The notes: generated from the sequence alone by a model not told the origin. 64,000 bases of DNA from Candidatus Melainabacteria bacterium (GCA_003258795.1 QHMH01000011.1:71956-135955); one strand, 5' to 3'. Shown: positions 53,720 to 63,751, counted from the stretch's first letter. Numbers and translations: made by a program.

Positions 53720-55246
53720 ATGGTTTTATCAAAGGTCCTGATATTGACAGTATTCTTTGCAATAATGTTAATAACTATTGTTGTATTCCAACAAAATAAA
53801 TTGAATAGCATATTAAAACAAAACTTAAGAAATCAAGCAAATTCTGAAGAAAGAGAAAACTTAATCAAGAAAGAAGCTTTAATTACAGCAAGAGAAACTC
53901 TTCAAGAAGAATATGAAAAACAAAACAATGAAATTAGAGAACGTCGTCAAGAATTGTCAAAATTGGAAAACAAACTTTCCGAAAGACAAGATGCATTGGA
54001 TGAAAAAATTCAAGAAAACGTAGATAAAGAAGTTTCGTTGCAAAAGAAACAGGAAGAACTTCTTGACAGACAAACTTATTTAAATGAACTAATAGAAAAA
54101 CAAATTACAGAATTGGAAAGAATTTCTGGGTTAAGTTCTGAAGAAGCAAAGAAAATATTACTTGACCAATTAAAGGTTGAGCTTGCTCAAGAACAAACTG
54201 CTCTTATCAGAGAAAATGAAGCAAAAATTAAAGAAATATCTCAAGAAAAAGCACAAGATATTCTTACAACAGCTATGCAAAGATGTATGATAGATCAGGT
54301 TGTTGAATCAACTGTATCAATTGTTGCACTACCAAACGATGAGATGAAAGGAAGAATTATCGGACGTGAAGGTAGAAACATAAGAACTTTGGAAACTTTA
54401 ACCGGTGTTGATTTGATAATTGATGATACCCCAGAAGCAGTTGTACTTTCAAGTTTTGATCCTGTTAGAAGAGAGATTGCAAAACTTGCGATTGAAAAAC
54501 TTGTTGCAGACGGAAGAATTCACCCTGTAAAAATCGAGGAAACGGTTGAAAAATCTAAACTTGAAATAGATAAGAAAATTCTTGCAGAGGGTGAAAATGC
54601 AGCTTTGAGTATGGACTTGATTGGCTTACCAAAGGAATTGCTAAAAACTTTAGGAAGGTTGTATTACAGAACAAGTTACGGTCAAAACGTTTTACAACAC
54701 TCACTTGAAGTTGGACATATCGCAGGAATGCTTGCTGCTGAATTGGGTGCAAATGTTTACGTAGCTAAAAGAGCTGGGCTATTACATGATATTGGTAAGG
54801 CTGTTGACCAGACACAAGAAGGCACGCACATTGAATTGGGTGTTGAAATTGCGAAGAAGTTCAATGAAAAACCTGAAATTATTCACGCAATTGAAGCTCA
54901 CCATGATGATGTGACAGCAAACACAATTGAAGCTGCTCTTGTAAAAATTGCAGATGCCGTTTCTGCTGGACGTCCAGGGGCAAGACGTGATTCTTTGGAA
55001 ATTTACATAAAACGTTTAAAACAAATTGAAGATATCGTAAACAGCTACGACGGTATTAAACAATCTTTTGCAGTTCAATCTGGAAGAGAAGTTAGAATAT
55101 TAGTTGAGGCTGAAAAGTTTGATGATTTGGGTTCTCAAAAACTTGCGAGAGATGTTGCAAAACGTATTGAAACTGAAATGGAATTCCCTGGACAAATAAG
55201 GGTAACTGTTGTTAGAGAATTCAGAGCAACAGAAGTTGCAAAGTAG
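53720..55246 (+). CDS. rny: Ribonuclease Y
   Basis: 508 residues. N-terminal membrane helix (8-24), coiled coil (about 35-185), KH domain (208-265, GRIIGREGRNIRTLE) and HD domain with H356-D357 (LLHDIGK). A membrane-bound endonuclease that starts mRNA decay. AAAGG site. Heads a run with ymdB, as in many Firmicutes. Confidence 0.96.
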   Translation: MVLSKVLILTVFFAIMLITIVVFQQNKLNSILKQNLRNQANSEERENLIKKEALITARETLQEEYEKQNNEIRERRQELSKLENKLSERQDALDEKIQENVDKEVSLQKKQEELLDRQTYLNELIEKQITELERISGLSSEEAKKILLDQLKVELAQEQTALIRENEAKIKEISQEKAQDILTTAMQRCMIDQVVESTVSIVALPNDEMKGRIIGREGRNIRTLETLTGVDLIIDDTPEAVVLSSFDPVRREIAKLAIEKLVADGRIHPVKIEETVEKSKLEIDKKILAEGENAALSMDLIGLPKELLKTLGRLYYRTSYGQNVLQHSLEVGHIAGMLAAELGANVYVAKRAGLLHDIGKAVDQTQEGTHIELGVEIAKKFNEKPEIIHAIEAHHDDVTANTIEAALVKIADAVSAGRPGARRDSLEIYIKRLKQIEDIVNSYDGIKQSFAVQSGREVRILVEAEKFDDLGSQKLARDVAKRIETEMEFPGQIRVTVVREFRATEVAK

Positions 55247-55264
55247 TATAAGGAAAGGTAAACA

Positions 55265-56062
55265 ATGAAAAAAGATTGTATCAAACTTATTTTCTTTGGA
55301 GATATAGTAGGAAAACCAGGAAGAATTGCCATTTGTGATTATCTTTCTGAGATAAAATTTGAGGATTTGTTTACAATCGCAAACGTTGAAAATGCATCGC
55401 ACGGTTTTGGTTTAACTGAAAAAAATTATCACGAACTATGCAATGCTGGGTTAAACTGTTTAACTTCTGGTAATCATATTTGGGATAAAAAAGATATTTT
55501 CAAATATATAAAAGATGCTAAAAATTTGGTACGTCCATTGAATTATCCTAAAAAAACAAAAGGACAAGGTTCAACAATAATTGATTTTAACGGAATAAAA
55601 ATCGGTGTTATAAATGTTTTAGGTAAGACATTTATGCAGACAATAGAATCACCTTGGGAGCTCACAAAAAAAGAAATCAAACGTTTGCAAAAGATTACAC
55701 CAAATATAATTGTTGACTTTCATGCAGAAGCAACTGCGGAAAAAATTTGTTTTGGAAGATTTTGTTCTGAACTTGGAGTTACGGCTTGCCTGGGAACGCA
55801 TACACACGTTCAAACTGCAGATGAAAAAATTATCAATGGAATGGCGTATATAACAGACGTTGGTTTTTGCGGAGCTGTTGATAGCGTAATAGGAATTGAC
55901 TATAAAGCATCTCTTCAAAGACTTTCAACAGGGCTTCCTTCTGTTTTTGAAGTTCCGGAAACAAAACATGCACAAATAAACGCAGTTGAAATTATGATAA
56001 ATCCAATTCAGGGTAAGTCTATTTGCATTAACAGAATTTCATTTGATAGAGAGTGGAGATAA
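55265..56062 (+). CDS. ymdB: YmdB-family metallophosphoesterase
   Basis: 265 residues. FFGDIVGKPGR, SGNHIWDKKDI, DFHAEATAEK and GTHTHVQTADE are the characteristic metal-binding segments; family members hydrolyse 2',3'-cyclic nucleotides and influence RNA turnover and biofilm. 18 bases after rny, a conserved pairing. Confidence 0.95.
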   Translation: MKKDCIKLIFFGDIVGKPGRIAICDYLSEIKFEDLFTIANVENASHGFGLTEKNYHELCNAGLNCLTSGNHIWDKKDIFKYIKDAKNLVRPLNYPKKTKGQGSTIIDFNGIKIGVINVLGKTFMQTIESPWELTKKEIKRLQKITPNIIVDFHAEATAEKICFGRFCSELGVTACLGTHTHVQTADEKIINGMAYITDVGFCGAVDSVIGIDYKASLQRLSTGLPSVFEVPETKHAQINAVEIMINPIQGKSICINRISFDREWR

Positions 56063-56067
56063 CTTTT

Positions 56068-56916
56068 ATGAGATCAGATTTTCATATACACTCCTATTTT
56101 TCTGATGGAATATACTCTCCTGAAAAACTTGTTGATATGGTCATTGAAGCTGGACTTGAAGCCGTTGCCATAACTGATCATGATAACGTTTTGTCTTATA
56201 ACATTGCAAAAAAATACATTGATGAAAATAATATTAACCTAAATCTTGTTAGAGGGATTGAAGTTAACACTATGTACAAAAACACGGAAATACACATCTT
56301 AGGATATTTTCCAGACCCTGAAAATGATGATTTTAAAGAGCTTTTAAAATTTCAACAAAATGCAAGGATTAAGCAAACAAAAGAAATATTGCACTTGCTT
56401 TCAAAAAAAGAAAAAATTGACGTAAAGTTTGAAGATATCGTAAAACAAGTTGCCCCAGGGGGAAGTATTGGTCGTCCACATATTGCAAAAGCGATAGCCA
56501 ATGCCGGTGGAACAAAAAGTGTTATGGAGGCTTACGACAAATACATAAATGATAGATCACCAGTGTACGTTCAAAGAAAGACAGTATCTCCACATGATGC
56601 TGTGGAAATAATATACGATGCAGGCGGTGTTCCTGTTATTGCGCATCCTTACAACATTGAAAATGCACAAGATTTAATCAAAAAACTTATGCAATATGGT
56701 TTAAGGGGAATTGAAGCCTATCACAGAAGACACACGCCAGCAATGGTTGAATATTTTTCTTCCATGGCTGAAGAATTAGGACTTATCGTTACTGGAGGTT
56801 CTGATTTTCATGCTCCAAATATTTTAACCGGACAAATTGTTTTGGGGAAAAATTTTCTACCTGAATGGGTTTATGAAAAACTTGTTGATGAAAAGAAACG
56901 ATTGGATTTAGCATGA
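56068..56916 (+). CDS. PHP-domain phosphoesterase (YciV/TrpH, RNase AM-like)
   Basis: 282 residues. Metal motifs FHIHSYFSDG, TDHDN, AHPYN and GSDFHAPN. Relatives remove nucleotides from 5' RNA ends or hydrolyse 3',5'-bisphosphates. ATG behind GGAG, five bases after the ymdB stop, so part of the RNA-processing operon with rny and ymdB. Confidence 0.9.
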   Translation: MRSDFHIHSYFSDGIYSPEKLVDMVIEAGLEAVAITDHDNVLSYNIAKKYIDENNINLNLVRGIEVNTMYKNTEIHILGYFPDPENDDFKELLKFQQNARIKQTKEILHLLSKKEKIDVKFEDIVKQVAPGGSIGRPHIAKAIANAGGTKSVMEAYDKYINDRSPVYVQRKTVSPHDAVEIIYDAGGVPVIAHPYNIENAQDLIKKLMQYGLRGIEAYHRRHTPAMVEYFSSMAEELGLIVTGGSDFHAPNILTGQIVLGKNFLPEWVYEKLVDEKKRLDLA

Positions 56917-57509
56917 AAAAAAACGGCTTTACCATAAAAGAACTTGTGGTTGTTATATCAGTTTTGATTGTAATTTTAATTTTGTTATACCCATTATTTT
57001 TGAAAAATGTTCGCAAAGAGCAGATGATTGTAAAGTGGGCACAAAAATATTCAAATATTCAGTACGTTTTTTCTGTGATGAAGGCTAAAAAAGAGCTTGA
57101 ACCTTCAAAATTTACTCTAAAAATGTTTAAACAAAATTTTAAAGAATACTTTAGAATAACTTCAGAATTAAAACGACCATACAAGCAAAACTTCAAAAAT
57201 AAAATTACGGATGACCTGTACACTTTTGACAAGTTTTATGAAACGGAAACTGGCGAGATAATTGGTTTTAAATGGAGCAATCCTTTATGCAAAGAAAATG
57301 AACTCTGTGCAATTATGAATATCGACTTAAATGGAAGAGAATTGCCAAACTGTTGGGGAAAAGACATCTTTGGGGTGAATATTTACCTAAACAAGGTTGA
57401 ACCTATTGGCAAAGGATTTAATCTTAACATTGTACGAAACGATTGCGGAAAGAATGGTTCTGGAGTTTACTGTTCTTACTATTACTTGATGGGAGGTTTC
57501 TTTGACTAA
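56913..57509 (+). CDS. Type IV prepilin-like protein
   Basis: 198 residues. Prepilin peptidase site G5|F6 with Glu at +5 (E10): KKNGFTIKELVVV, then a hydrophobic helix to residue 30. The globular part has two Cys pairs (PLCKENELC; DCGKNGSGVYC) likely disulfides. Pseudopilin of a type II secretion or pilus system, or a minor pilin; no other pilus gene is in the window. Overlaps the PHP gene by four bases (ATGA). Confidence 0.85.
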   Translation: MKKNGFTIKELVVVISVLIVILILLYPLFLKNVRKEQMIVKWAQKYSNIQYVFSVMKAKKELEPSKFTLKMFKQNFKEYFRITSELKRPYKQNFKNKITDDLYTFDKFYETETGEIIGFKWSNPLCKENELCAIMNIDLNGRELPNCWGKDIFGVNIYLNKVEPIGKGFNLNIVRNDCGKNGSGVYCSYYYLMGGFFD

Positions 57510-58101
57510 TAAAGAAATTAAAAGAGTTTGCGTATATTCATCATCTTGCGATGATTTGGAAAAAGTATATTACGAAGATGCCCAAAAACTTGGAATGTTA
57601 ATGGGCAAAAATGGCTATGACCTTGTGTATGGCGGTGGTACATTAGGTATTATGTATGCAAATGCGGCTGCGGTAAAAAAATCTGGGGGCAAGGTTATCG
57701 GAGTAATGCCTGAAAAACTTTACGAACTTGGTATCTCAAATAAAGATTGTGATGAAAGATACATAACGAAGTGTATGAGAACAAGAAAAGCAAAAATGGA
57801 TGAATTATCAGATGCGGTTGTTGCTTTGTCTGGCGGTTTTGGAACGTTGGAAGAATTAAGTGAAATGATTGTTCAAAAACAACTTGGATACCATACAAAA
57901 CCTATCGTTATACTTAATACAAACAATTTTTATGAATACTTGATAAAATTCTTTGACAAGATAATTTTAGATAAATTTGCAGCAAAAAATGCAAATGAGA
58001 TTTATTATATAGCCCAAACGCCCGAAGAAATTATTCAATATTTGAAGAATTATAAGGAACAATCTTTTGATGTTTGTGAAAAACTTAAATTAAACAAGTA
58101 A
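57502..58101 (+). CDS. LOG-family nucleotide 5'-monophosphate phosphoribohydrolase
   Basis: 199 residues starting at TTG behind GGGAGG, overlapping the prepilin end. Motifs MRTRKAKMDELSDA and GGFGTLEEL match the PGGxGTxxE active site of LOG/YvdD proteins, which cleave cytokinin or other nucleotide N-glycosidic bonds. The first residue of the motif is Ser, not Pro. Confidence 0.92.
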   Translation: MTNKEIKRVCVYSSSCDDLEKVYYEDAQKLGMLMGKNGYDLVYGGGTLGIMYANAAAVKKSGGKVIGVMPEKLYELGISNKDCDERYITKCMRTRKAKMDELSDAVVALSGGFGTLEELSEMIVQKQLGYHTKPIVILNTNNFYEYLIKFFDKIILDKFAAKNANEIYYIAQTPEEIIQYLKNYKEQSFDVCEKLKLNK

Positions 58102-58113
58102 GAAAGATAAGAA

Positions 58114-59067
58114 GTGGATAATATATTAGAAGTCAAAAATTTAAACTTGGATATTTTAACGGAATTTGGTTACAAACAAATTCTCCATGATGTTTCTTTT
58201 AGTCTTAAAAAGGGATCTTTGCACGCATTGGTTGGCGAATCTGGCTGTGGAAAGACAATGTCTGCAATGAGTATATTAAGACTTATTCCAACTACGGCAA
58301 GAATAACAAGTGGACAGATAAATTTTGATAATTTAGACATCTTGAGCCTTGATAAAAAAGAGCTTGAAAAAATCAGGGGAGCTAAAATTGCACTTATTCC
58401 ACAAGATTCACTCTCCTCTCTCAATCCATTATATACAATCGGAAACCAACTTTGTGAGGTTATAAAAAAACACAAACATCTTGAAGGGAAAGATGCCGAA
58501 AAGACAGCTATTGAAGCACTTGAAAAAGTTCAAATTCCTCAAGCAAAAGATAGATTAAAATCATATCCACACGAATTTTCTGGTGGAATGCGACAACGTG
58601 CAGTTATAGCAATGGCGCTTGCTTGCGACGCACAAATAATAATTGCCGACGAACCAACAACAGCACTTGACGTAACAATTCAAGCACAAATTATGAAATT
58701 GCTTCAACAAATAAAAGAAGAATATAAAACATCAATTTTGTTAATTACACACGACCTTGCTTTGGTAGAAAATTGTGCTGATGAGATTTCGGTAATGTAT
58801 TCAGGCAGAGTTGTTGAAGAATGTTCTGGAAAAGAATTTTTTAGAAATCCACTACACCCATATTCAAAAGCCCTTTTAAATTCTCTGCCTGACATAAAAA
58901 AAGACAAACTTGAAACAATATCTGGTCAACCTCCTTCAATATACGAAACAGTAACAGGATGTAGATTTAATCCAAGATGCACTGAAAAAATCGATTGTTG
59001 CGAGATAAACTCTCCTGAATTGAGAGAGGTCATCAAAGGACATTGGGTTTCGTGCCATTGTGTTTAA
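58114..59067 (+). CDS. oppD: Oligopeptide/dipeptide ABC transporter ATP-binding protein (OppD/DppD type)
   Basis: 317 residues starting at GTG. Walker A GESGCGKT (41-48), signature FSGGMRQR, Walker B IIIADEPT, and the C-terminal oligopeptide-type cysteine region RFNPRCTEKIDCC that may bind an Fe-S cluster. Powers peptide uptake. No permease or binding protein follows; a bidirectional terminator closes the operon. Confidence 0.92.
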   Translation: MDNILEVKNLNLDILTEFGYKQILHDVSFSLKKGSLHALVGESGCGKTMSAMSILRLIPTTARITSGQINFDNLDILSLDKKELEKIRGAKIALIPQDSLSSLNPLYTIGNQLCEVIKKHKHLEGKDAEKTAIEALEKVQIPQAKDRLKSYPHEFSGGMRQRAVIAMALACDAQIIIADEPTTALDVTIQAQIMKLLQQIKEEYKTSILLITHDLALVENCADEISVMYSGRVVEECSGKEFFRNPLHPYSKALLNSLPDIKKDKLETISGQPPSIYETVTGCRFNPRCTEKIDCCEINSPELREVIKGHWVSCHCV

Positions 59068-59100
59068 ATAATCTCAAACAGCCCAAAAGGATTAAAAAAA

Positions 59101-59130
59101 ATTGGAGCTTTTGTTATCAAAAGCTCCAAT
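59101..59130. terminator. Bidirectional intrinsic terminator
   Basis: A perfect 13-bp stem (59101-59113 with 59118-59130), loop TTAT, A/T flanks, between converging oppD and ftsH. Confidence 0.9.
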
Positions 59131-59135
59131 TTCAA

Positions 59136-61019
59136 TTATGAATTTCTTTCAGATTTAACTTTTTCCATTAAAGCTACAAAATCTTTTTCATCCAATGTTT
59201 CTTCTTCAAGTAGCTTTTTAGAAATATAATCTAATATGTCTTTATTTTCAGATAACAATGTTTTAGCCGTATTGTAGCATTCATCAACAATTCTTTTTAT
59301 CTCTTTATCAATATCGGCAGCAATTTCTTCTGAAAAGTTTCTTGTATGTCCAAAATCTCTGCCCATGAATACATGTTCTTGGTCTTTTCCATAGGTCATA
59401 TTACCCATTTTTTCGCTCATACCATAGGATGTAACCATTTTTCTTGCCATTTCAGAAACTTTTTCCAAATCATTTGAAGCTCCTGTTGTTATAGCATCTT
59501 TGCCAAAAGTAATTTCTTCAGCAACTCTACCACCTAACGTCATCGTAATTTTATCAATCAATTGATCTTTTCTAAGAGTAAGATGATCTTTTTCCGGCAA
59601 AGTCATTGTAATTCCGAGAGCCATACCTCTTGGAATAATTGAAACTTTGTGTAGAGGGTCACTGTGTTTTAGAAGTTTTGCAAGTAGAGCGTGTCCAACC
59701 TCATGGTATGCAGTGTTTTCTTTTTCTTCATCTGAAATAATTCTACTTTTCTTTTCAGGACCAGCCATAACCTTGTCAGATGCATCTTCCAAATCTTCCA
59801 TAGTGATGGTTGTTCTATTTTTTCTTGCCGCAAGTAGGGCAGCTTCATTCAAAAGGTTTTGTAAATCTGCACCAGTAAACCCTGGAGTTCTTTTTGCAAG
59901 AACTTTTAAGTCAACATCTGTATCAAGAGGTTTATTTTTTGCATGAACTTGCAATATTTGCTCTCTACCCAAGATATCAGGTCTATTTATAACGATTTGT
60001 CTATCAAATCTTCCTGGTCTTAAAAGAGCATTATCTAAAATGTCAGGTCTGTTTGTTGCTGCGATTACGATAATATTTGTATTTTCATCAAAACCATCCA
60101 TTTCAACAAGCAATTGGTTTAATGTTTGTTCTCTTTCATCATGACCACCGCCAAGGCCAGCGCCTCTTTGACGACCTACCGCATCAATTTCATCAATAAA
60201 TATTATACAAGGTTGATGTTTTTTTGCTTGTTCAAACAAATCTCTAACTCTGCTTGCGCCAACACCAACAAACATTTCTACGAAGTCAGAACCACTAATA
60301 GAGAAGAAAGGAACTCCAGCTTCGCCTGCAACAGCTTTTGCCATAAGGGTTTTACCTGTTCCTGGAACACCAATGAGCAAAACACCTTTAGGAATTTTCG
60401 CACCTAATTTTATGTATTTTTCACCATTTTTCAAGAAATCTACAATTTCTTCAAGTTCTTGTTTTTCCTCTTCAATTCCCGCCACATCTTTAAATGTAAC
60501 TTTCACCTTATTATCAAGTAGCATTTTCGCTTTGCTTTTACCAAAAGACATTGCTTGAGCACCACCTGCCTGCAAGCCCTTTGCCATAATAATAAGGAAT
60601 ATGATAAAGATTAGAGGGAGCACTAAAGAGCCAAGAATATTAAGCCATTGAGAGCCTTCGCTTGCTTTTCTAACAGTAACATTTACATTTGCAGCTTCAA
60701 GCTTGCTCATAAGTGTCGAGTCATTTGGTAACATAACCTTATATTGCAATGTAGGAGTTTTTTGTTCTCCATACAAAAGACTTAATGCATCTCCATTTTT
60801 CTTTTGAACTGGAATTTGTGTTTTTGGTTGAGCGATGAGCATATTGCCATCTTTTTCAATTTCAACACTCGTTATATCTCCTGCTGAAACCTTGTTTAAA
60901 AACTCTGTATAAGAAAGTTCACTTGTGCTGGTATTTGGACCTGCAACTATCATAGAGATAAATGCTAAAACCATAATACCCAAAATTATGTACATTCCCA
61001 TTGACTGACTTTTATTCAT
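59136..61019 (-). CDS. ftsH: ATP-dependent zinc metalloprotease FtsH
   Basis: 627 residues. TM helix 1 (9-26), periplasmic region, TM2 (about 128-147), AAA ATPase with Walker A GVPGTGKT (217-224) and [12 protein letters not shown] region, and zinc site HEVGH (439-443). Degrades membrane and regulatory proteins. GAGGT site. Single gene. Confidence 0.97.
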   Translation of the reverse strand: MNKSQSMGMYIILGIMVLAFISMIVAGPNTSTSELSYTEFLNKVSAGDITSVEIEKDGNMLIAQPKTQIPVQKKNGDALSLLYGEQKTPTLQYKVMLPNDSTLMSKLEAANVNVTVRKASEGSQWLNILGSLVLPLIFIIFLIIMAKGLQAGGAQAMSFGKSKAKMLLDNKVKVTFKDVAGIEEEKQELEEIVDFLKNGEKYIKLGAKIPKGVLLIGVPGTGKTLMAKAVAGEAGVPFFSISGSDFVEMFVGVGASRVRDLFEQAKKHQPCIIFIDEIDAVGRQRGAGLGGGHDEREQTLNQLLVEMDGFDENTNIIVIAATNRPDILDNALLRPGRFDRQIVINRPDILGREQILQVHAKNKPLDTDVDLKVLAKRTPGFTGADLQNLLNEAALLAARKNRTTITMEDLEDASDKVMAGPEKKSRIISDEEKENTAYHEVGHALLAKLLKHSDPLHKVSIIPRGMALGITMTLPEKDHLTLRKDQLIDKITMTLGGRVAEEITFGKDAITTGASNDLEKVSEMARKMVTSYGMSEKMGNMTYGKDQEHVFMGRDFGHTRNFSEEIAADIDKEIKRIVDECYNTAKTLLSENKDILDYISKKLLEEETLDEKDFVALMEKVKSERNS

Positions 61020-61091
61020 TGAATTACCTCACAATCATAAATCTTATTTATCTCATTATATATTAAACATAAAATAACTGGCAACAAAAAA

Positions 61092-61114
61092 AGAGTTCTT
61101 TTAACAAGAACTCT
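61092..61114 (-). terminator. Intrinsic terminator after the small regulator gene
   Basis: AGAGTTCTT/AAGAACTCT (61092-61100 with 61106-61114), loop TTAAC, T run on the minus strand. Confidence 0.8.
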
Positions 61115-61134
61115 CCTTTATTTTTTTATTTCTA

Positions 61135-61692
61135 TTAAAGAGTCAACATATATCCGCCATTGCTTGCATTTTTGAGCTTGTCACCTTGAATTTTAGCTCT
61201 CAATGTTTTGATATATTTGTAGACATAATCTCTTGGCAAGTTTAAAAGTTCTGCCAAATCTTTTGCATATACGATTTCTGATTTATGTTGATAGAACAAG
61301 TCAAACACTTTTTGTTCTCTTTCTGTCAACGGCTTTAAGAACACGATATTAGAATCTGCTAATTCGTTTTCCTTATCAAAGATTTTTTCTGTTTTTTCTA
61401 CTTTTGCAGCAGGTTTAGATTTTTTAACTTCTGGAGCAGAAAAAGATTTTTTAGAAATTTCTTTTTCTCTATCAAAACTCTTTTTAGCCACAGTAGAAAT
61501 TTTTTCAGTATTTACAGGAGTTTCTATTCTACTTACAACAGGCTGCCCTTTCATAACTATATCAATAAGATCATTTGTATGTTTTTCTTCTTCCAAAACT
61601 TTACCTAATCTTGCAGCATATTCTTCCAACGTAATTTTTTCTAAAGAACTTCTCCATTGCTTAACTTCTTCTTTAGTCAAATATTCAGGCAT
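61135..61692 (-). CDS. Probable DNA-binding regulator with C-terminal winged-helix/HTH
   Basis: 185 residues from the ATG behind GGAG. N-terminal acidic helices (YLTKEEVKQWRSSLEKITLE), a Lys/Pro-rich flexible linker (about 65-125), then a DNA-binding-like domain (LTEREQKVFDLFYQH, AKDLAELLNLPRDYVYKYIK, ending NASNGGYML as in winged helices). Divergent from a histidine kinase with a 21-bp inverted operator-like repeat between, so it may repress both genes. Confidence 0.75.
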   Translation of the reverse strand: MPEYLTKEEVKQWRSSLEKITLEEYAARLGKVLEEEKHTNDLIDIVMKGQPVVSRIETPVNTEKISTVAKKSFDREKEISKKSFSAPEVKKSKPAAKVEKTEKIFDKENELADSNIVFLKPLTEREQKVFDLFYQHKSEIVYAKDLAELLNLPRDYVYKYIKTLRAKIQGDKLKNASNGGYMLTL

Positions 61693-61765
61693 TTTACCCA
61701 CTCCTTGTTTTAAAACTTTGTACTTCCTTAACTTTAAATTTAGCATGGAAAAAATAACATGAACC

Positions 61766-61820
61766 AAAATGTTTCACAAAGTAAATTTTTTTTTTAATAA
61801 TTTACAAAGCGAAACATTTT
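61766..61820. promoter_or_regulatory. Two opposed copies of a 21-bp operator-like motif
   Basis: Copy 1 (61766-61786, reverse) and copy 2 (61800-61820, forward) agree with ATTTAC-(5)-GAAACATTTT at 16 or more of 21 positions, differing mainly in the central five bases. They are 13 bases apart (T-rich). Copy 2 overlaps the -35 of the kinase promoter. Confidence 0.6.
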
Positions 61821-61847
61821 GTGCCAAGAAATTAAATAAGATATAAT
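61819..61847 (+). promoter_or_regulatory. Leaderless-type promoter of the histidine kinase
   Basis: TTGTGC (61819-61824), 17-base spacer, TATAAT (61842-61847), six bases to the ATG at 61854. Confidence 0.6.
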
Positions 61848-61853
61848 GAAATT

Positions 61854-63506
61854 ATGAAAAAATTTGAGATTTTTAACAAATTTAATAATCCCGTTATTGT
61901 CATAAATAACAAAAAAGAGGTAATTTTTCGAAATAGAACTTTTAACAAAACATTTAGCGATTTTGTTAATTTGGACATTTTTTCGCATCAAATGAGCTTT
62001 ACTTTTTGCAATTTGAACAGTGAAAATTTTGAGATGTATTCACCAATTTATCAAGCATTTTACTCTCCACAAGACTTTTTTGCGGTAGTAAATTACCAAA
62101 ACGAAGACAAGGAAAATTTATATTTTAACCTCAATTCTGTAAAGAAAAGCAGATATGTAATTATGGTTTTTGAGGATATAACTATAAACACAGCTTATGA
62201 AAAACTATCAAAGGATTTTAAAAAGTTAAAAGATGAGCACAAACAACTACTTCATAATAGCGAAAGCGTTGTTAAAATAAGACAAATGGCACAATCACAA
62301 GCAGTTAGAATGGCTCTGATAAATAAGATTTCTAATTCAATTAGAAAATCAATGAATCTTTCTGAAATAATAAATTCTGCATTTTTTGAATTTTCAGAAA
62401 CATTTGGCGCTTTCAAAATCTACTATGCTTCAAAATTTAATAAATCCTTTAAGATTGAAGAAATAAATCAAGAATTTTCAGAAGAAAAAGGGCAAATTAT
62501 AAAATTTGACGAAAAAATCACCAAAAACATACTTACAGAAAAATTTATAACTTCTGTATGTTTAAAAGAACATCTCAATGGAGAAACACTAAAAAACTCT
62601 GTATCAAGGCTAATTATTCCGATTTATCACGGAAAAAGTTTTTTGGGTGTTGTTGTCATATTATCACATAACCAACGAGCATTGAAGGATGAAAACGACA
62701 TTATTGAAAACATTTCAGCTCAACTTACAAACGCAATAGTTCAGTCAAAATTGTACGATGAGAAATTAAAAACAGTTGCAAAATTAAAAAATGCACTTGA
62801 TGAGCTGAAAGCCACACAATTACAACTTATAAATTCAGAGAAAATGGCATCCTTAGGTCAATTGATAGCTGGGGTTGCCCACGAAATAAACACTCCTCTT
62901 GCATCAATAAACTCAAACAACTCAATAAATGCAAAAATTATAAAACAAATTGAAAATAAAGAAATCGCAGAAATGCTTACAGATACTAATTTGTTGGACA
63001 AAGAAGCCGTTACAAGGATAAGCAATATAGTAAAAACATTGAAAAAATTTGTACGTCTTGATGAAGCTGAATTGCAAGAAGCAAATATAAACAAAGAACT
63101 CGATTTAACTCTTGAACTCATAAGACACGAAACAAAAACAAAAGAAGTAATAAAGAACTATTCAAACCTTCCAACAGTTAAATGTTATCCAAATATGCTA
63201 AATCAAGTTTTCATGAACATTCTTGTCAATGCATGTCAAAGTATGGAAAATGGTGGAACACTTACAGTGACGACAGAAACAGACAAGAAAAATTTGATAG
63301 TAAAAATTAAAGATACAGGCAAAGGAATAAAGAAAGAAAATCTTGATAAAATATTCACTGCCGGATTTACAACAAAAGGTGTTGGCGTTGGCACAGGTCT
63401 TGGACTTGCAATATCACAAAAAATTATTGAAAAACATAAAGGTAAAATTACTGTCAAAAGTGAAGAAGGCAAAGGTACCGAATTTACAATAACTATACCA
63501 GTTTGA
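61854..63506 (+). CDS. Cytoplasmic PAS-GAF sensor histidine kinase
   Basis: 550 residues. PAS-like domain (about 5-110, PVIVINNKKEVIFRNRTF), coiled-coil linker, GAF-like domain (about 160-295), then HisKA with H343 (GVAHEINTPLASI) and HATPase_c with NQVFMNILVNACQSM, KDTGKGI and TGLGLAIS. No membrane helix, so it senses an internal signal. No response regulator adjacent. Start lacks a Shine-Dalgarno. Confidence 0.93.
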   Translation: MKKFEIFNKFNNPVIVINNKKEVIFRNRTFNKTFSDFVNLDIFSHQMSFTFCNLNSENFEMYSPIYQAFYSPQDFFAVVNYQNEDKENLYFNLNSVKKSRYVIMVFEDITINTAYEKLSKDFKKLKDEHKQLLHNSESVVKIRQMAQSQAVRMALINKISNSIRKSMNLSEIINSAFFEFSETFGAFKIYYASKFNKSFKIEEINQEFSEEKGQIIKFDEKITKNILTEKFITSVCLKEHLNGETLKNSVSRLIIPIYHGKSFLGVVVILSHNQRALKDENDIIENISAQLTNAIVQSKLYDEKLKTVAKLKNALDELKATQLQLINSEKMASLGQLIAGVAHEINTPLASINSNNSINAKIIKQIENKEIAEMLTDTNLLDKEAVTRISNIVKTLKKFVRLDEAELQEANINKELDLTLELIRHETKTKEVIKNYSNLPTVKCYPNMLNQVFMNILVNACQSMENGGTLTVTTETDKKNLIVKIKDTGKGIKKENLDKIFTAGFTTKGVGVGTGLGLAISQKIIEKHKGKITVKSEEGKGTEFTITIPV

Positions 63507-63604
63507 TGAATAGTTTTTGCTTATCATAATTTTTTCAAAATTAACCGTTTATCGACGGATTAAATTATTCTCAATTAACTAATCTTTTATTCAAGAAGAG
63601 TAAA

Positions 63605-63629
63605 AAAAATGGGGCTATTTACAAGCCCC
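63605..63629 (-). terminator. Minus-strand intrinsic terminator
   Basis: GGGGCT (63611-63616) pairs with AGCCCC (63624-63629); on the minus strand a T run (63603-63609) follows. Confidence 0.65.
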
Positions 63630-63751
63630 GTTGGAATTAAGAATAGCTGGAAGTATGAAAAAGATTTAACTATATTAAACCTTATTGAACTTCCTTTTAC
63701 AATTATTCACAAGGATAATATTTTATTACCCAACTGGGCTATTAAGACATA

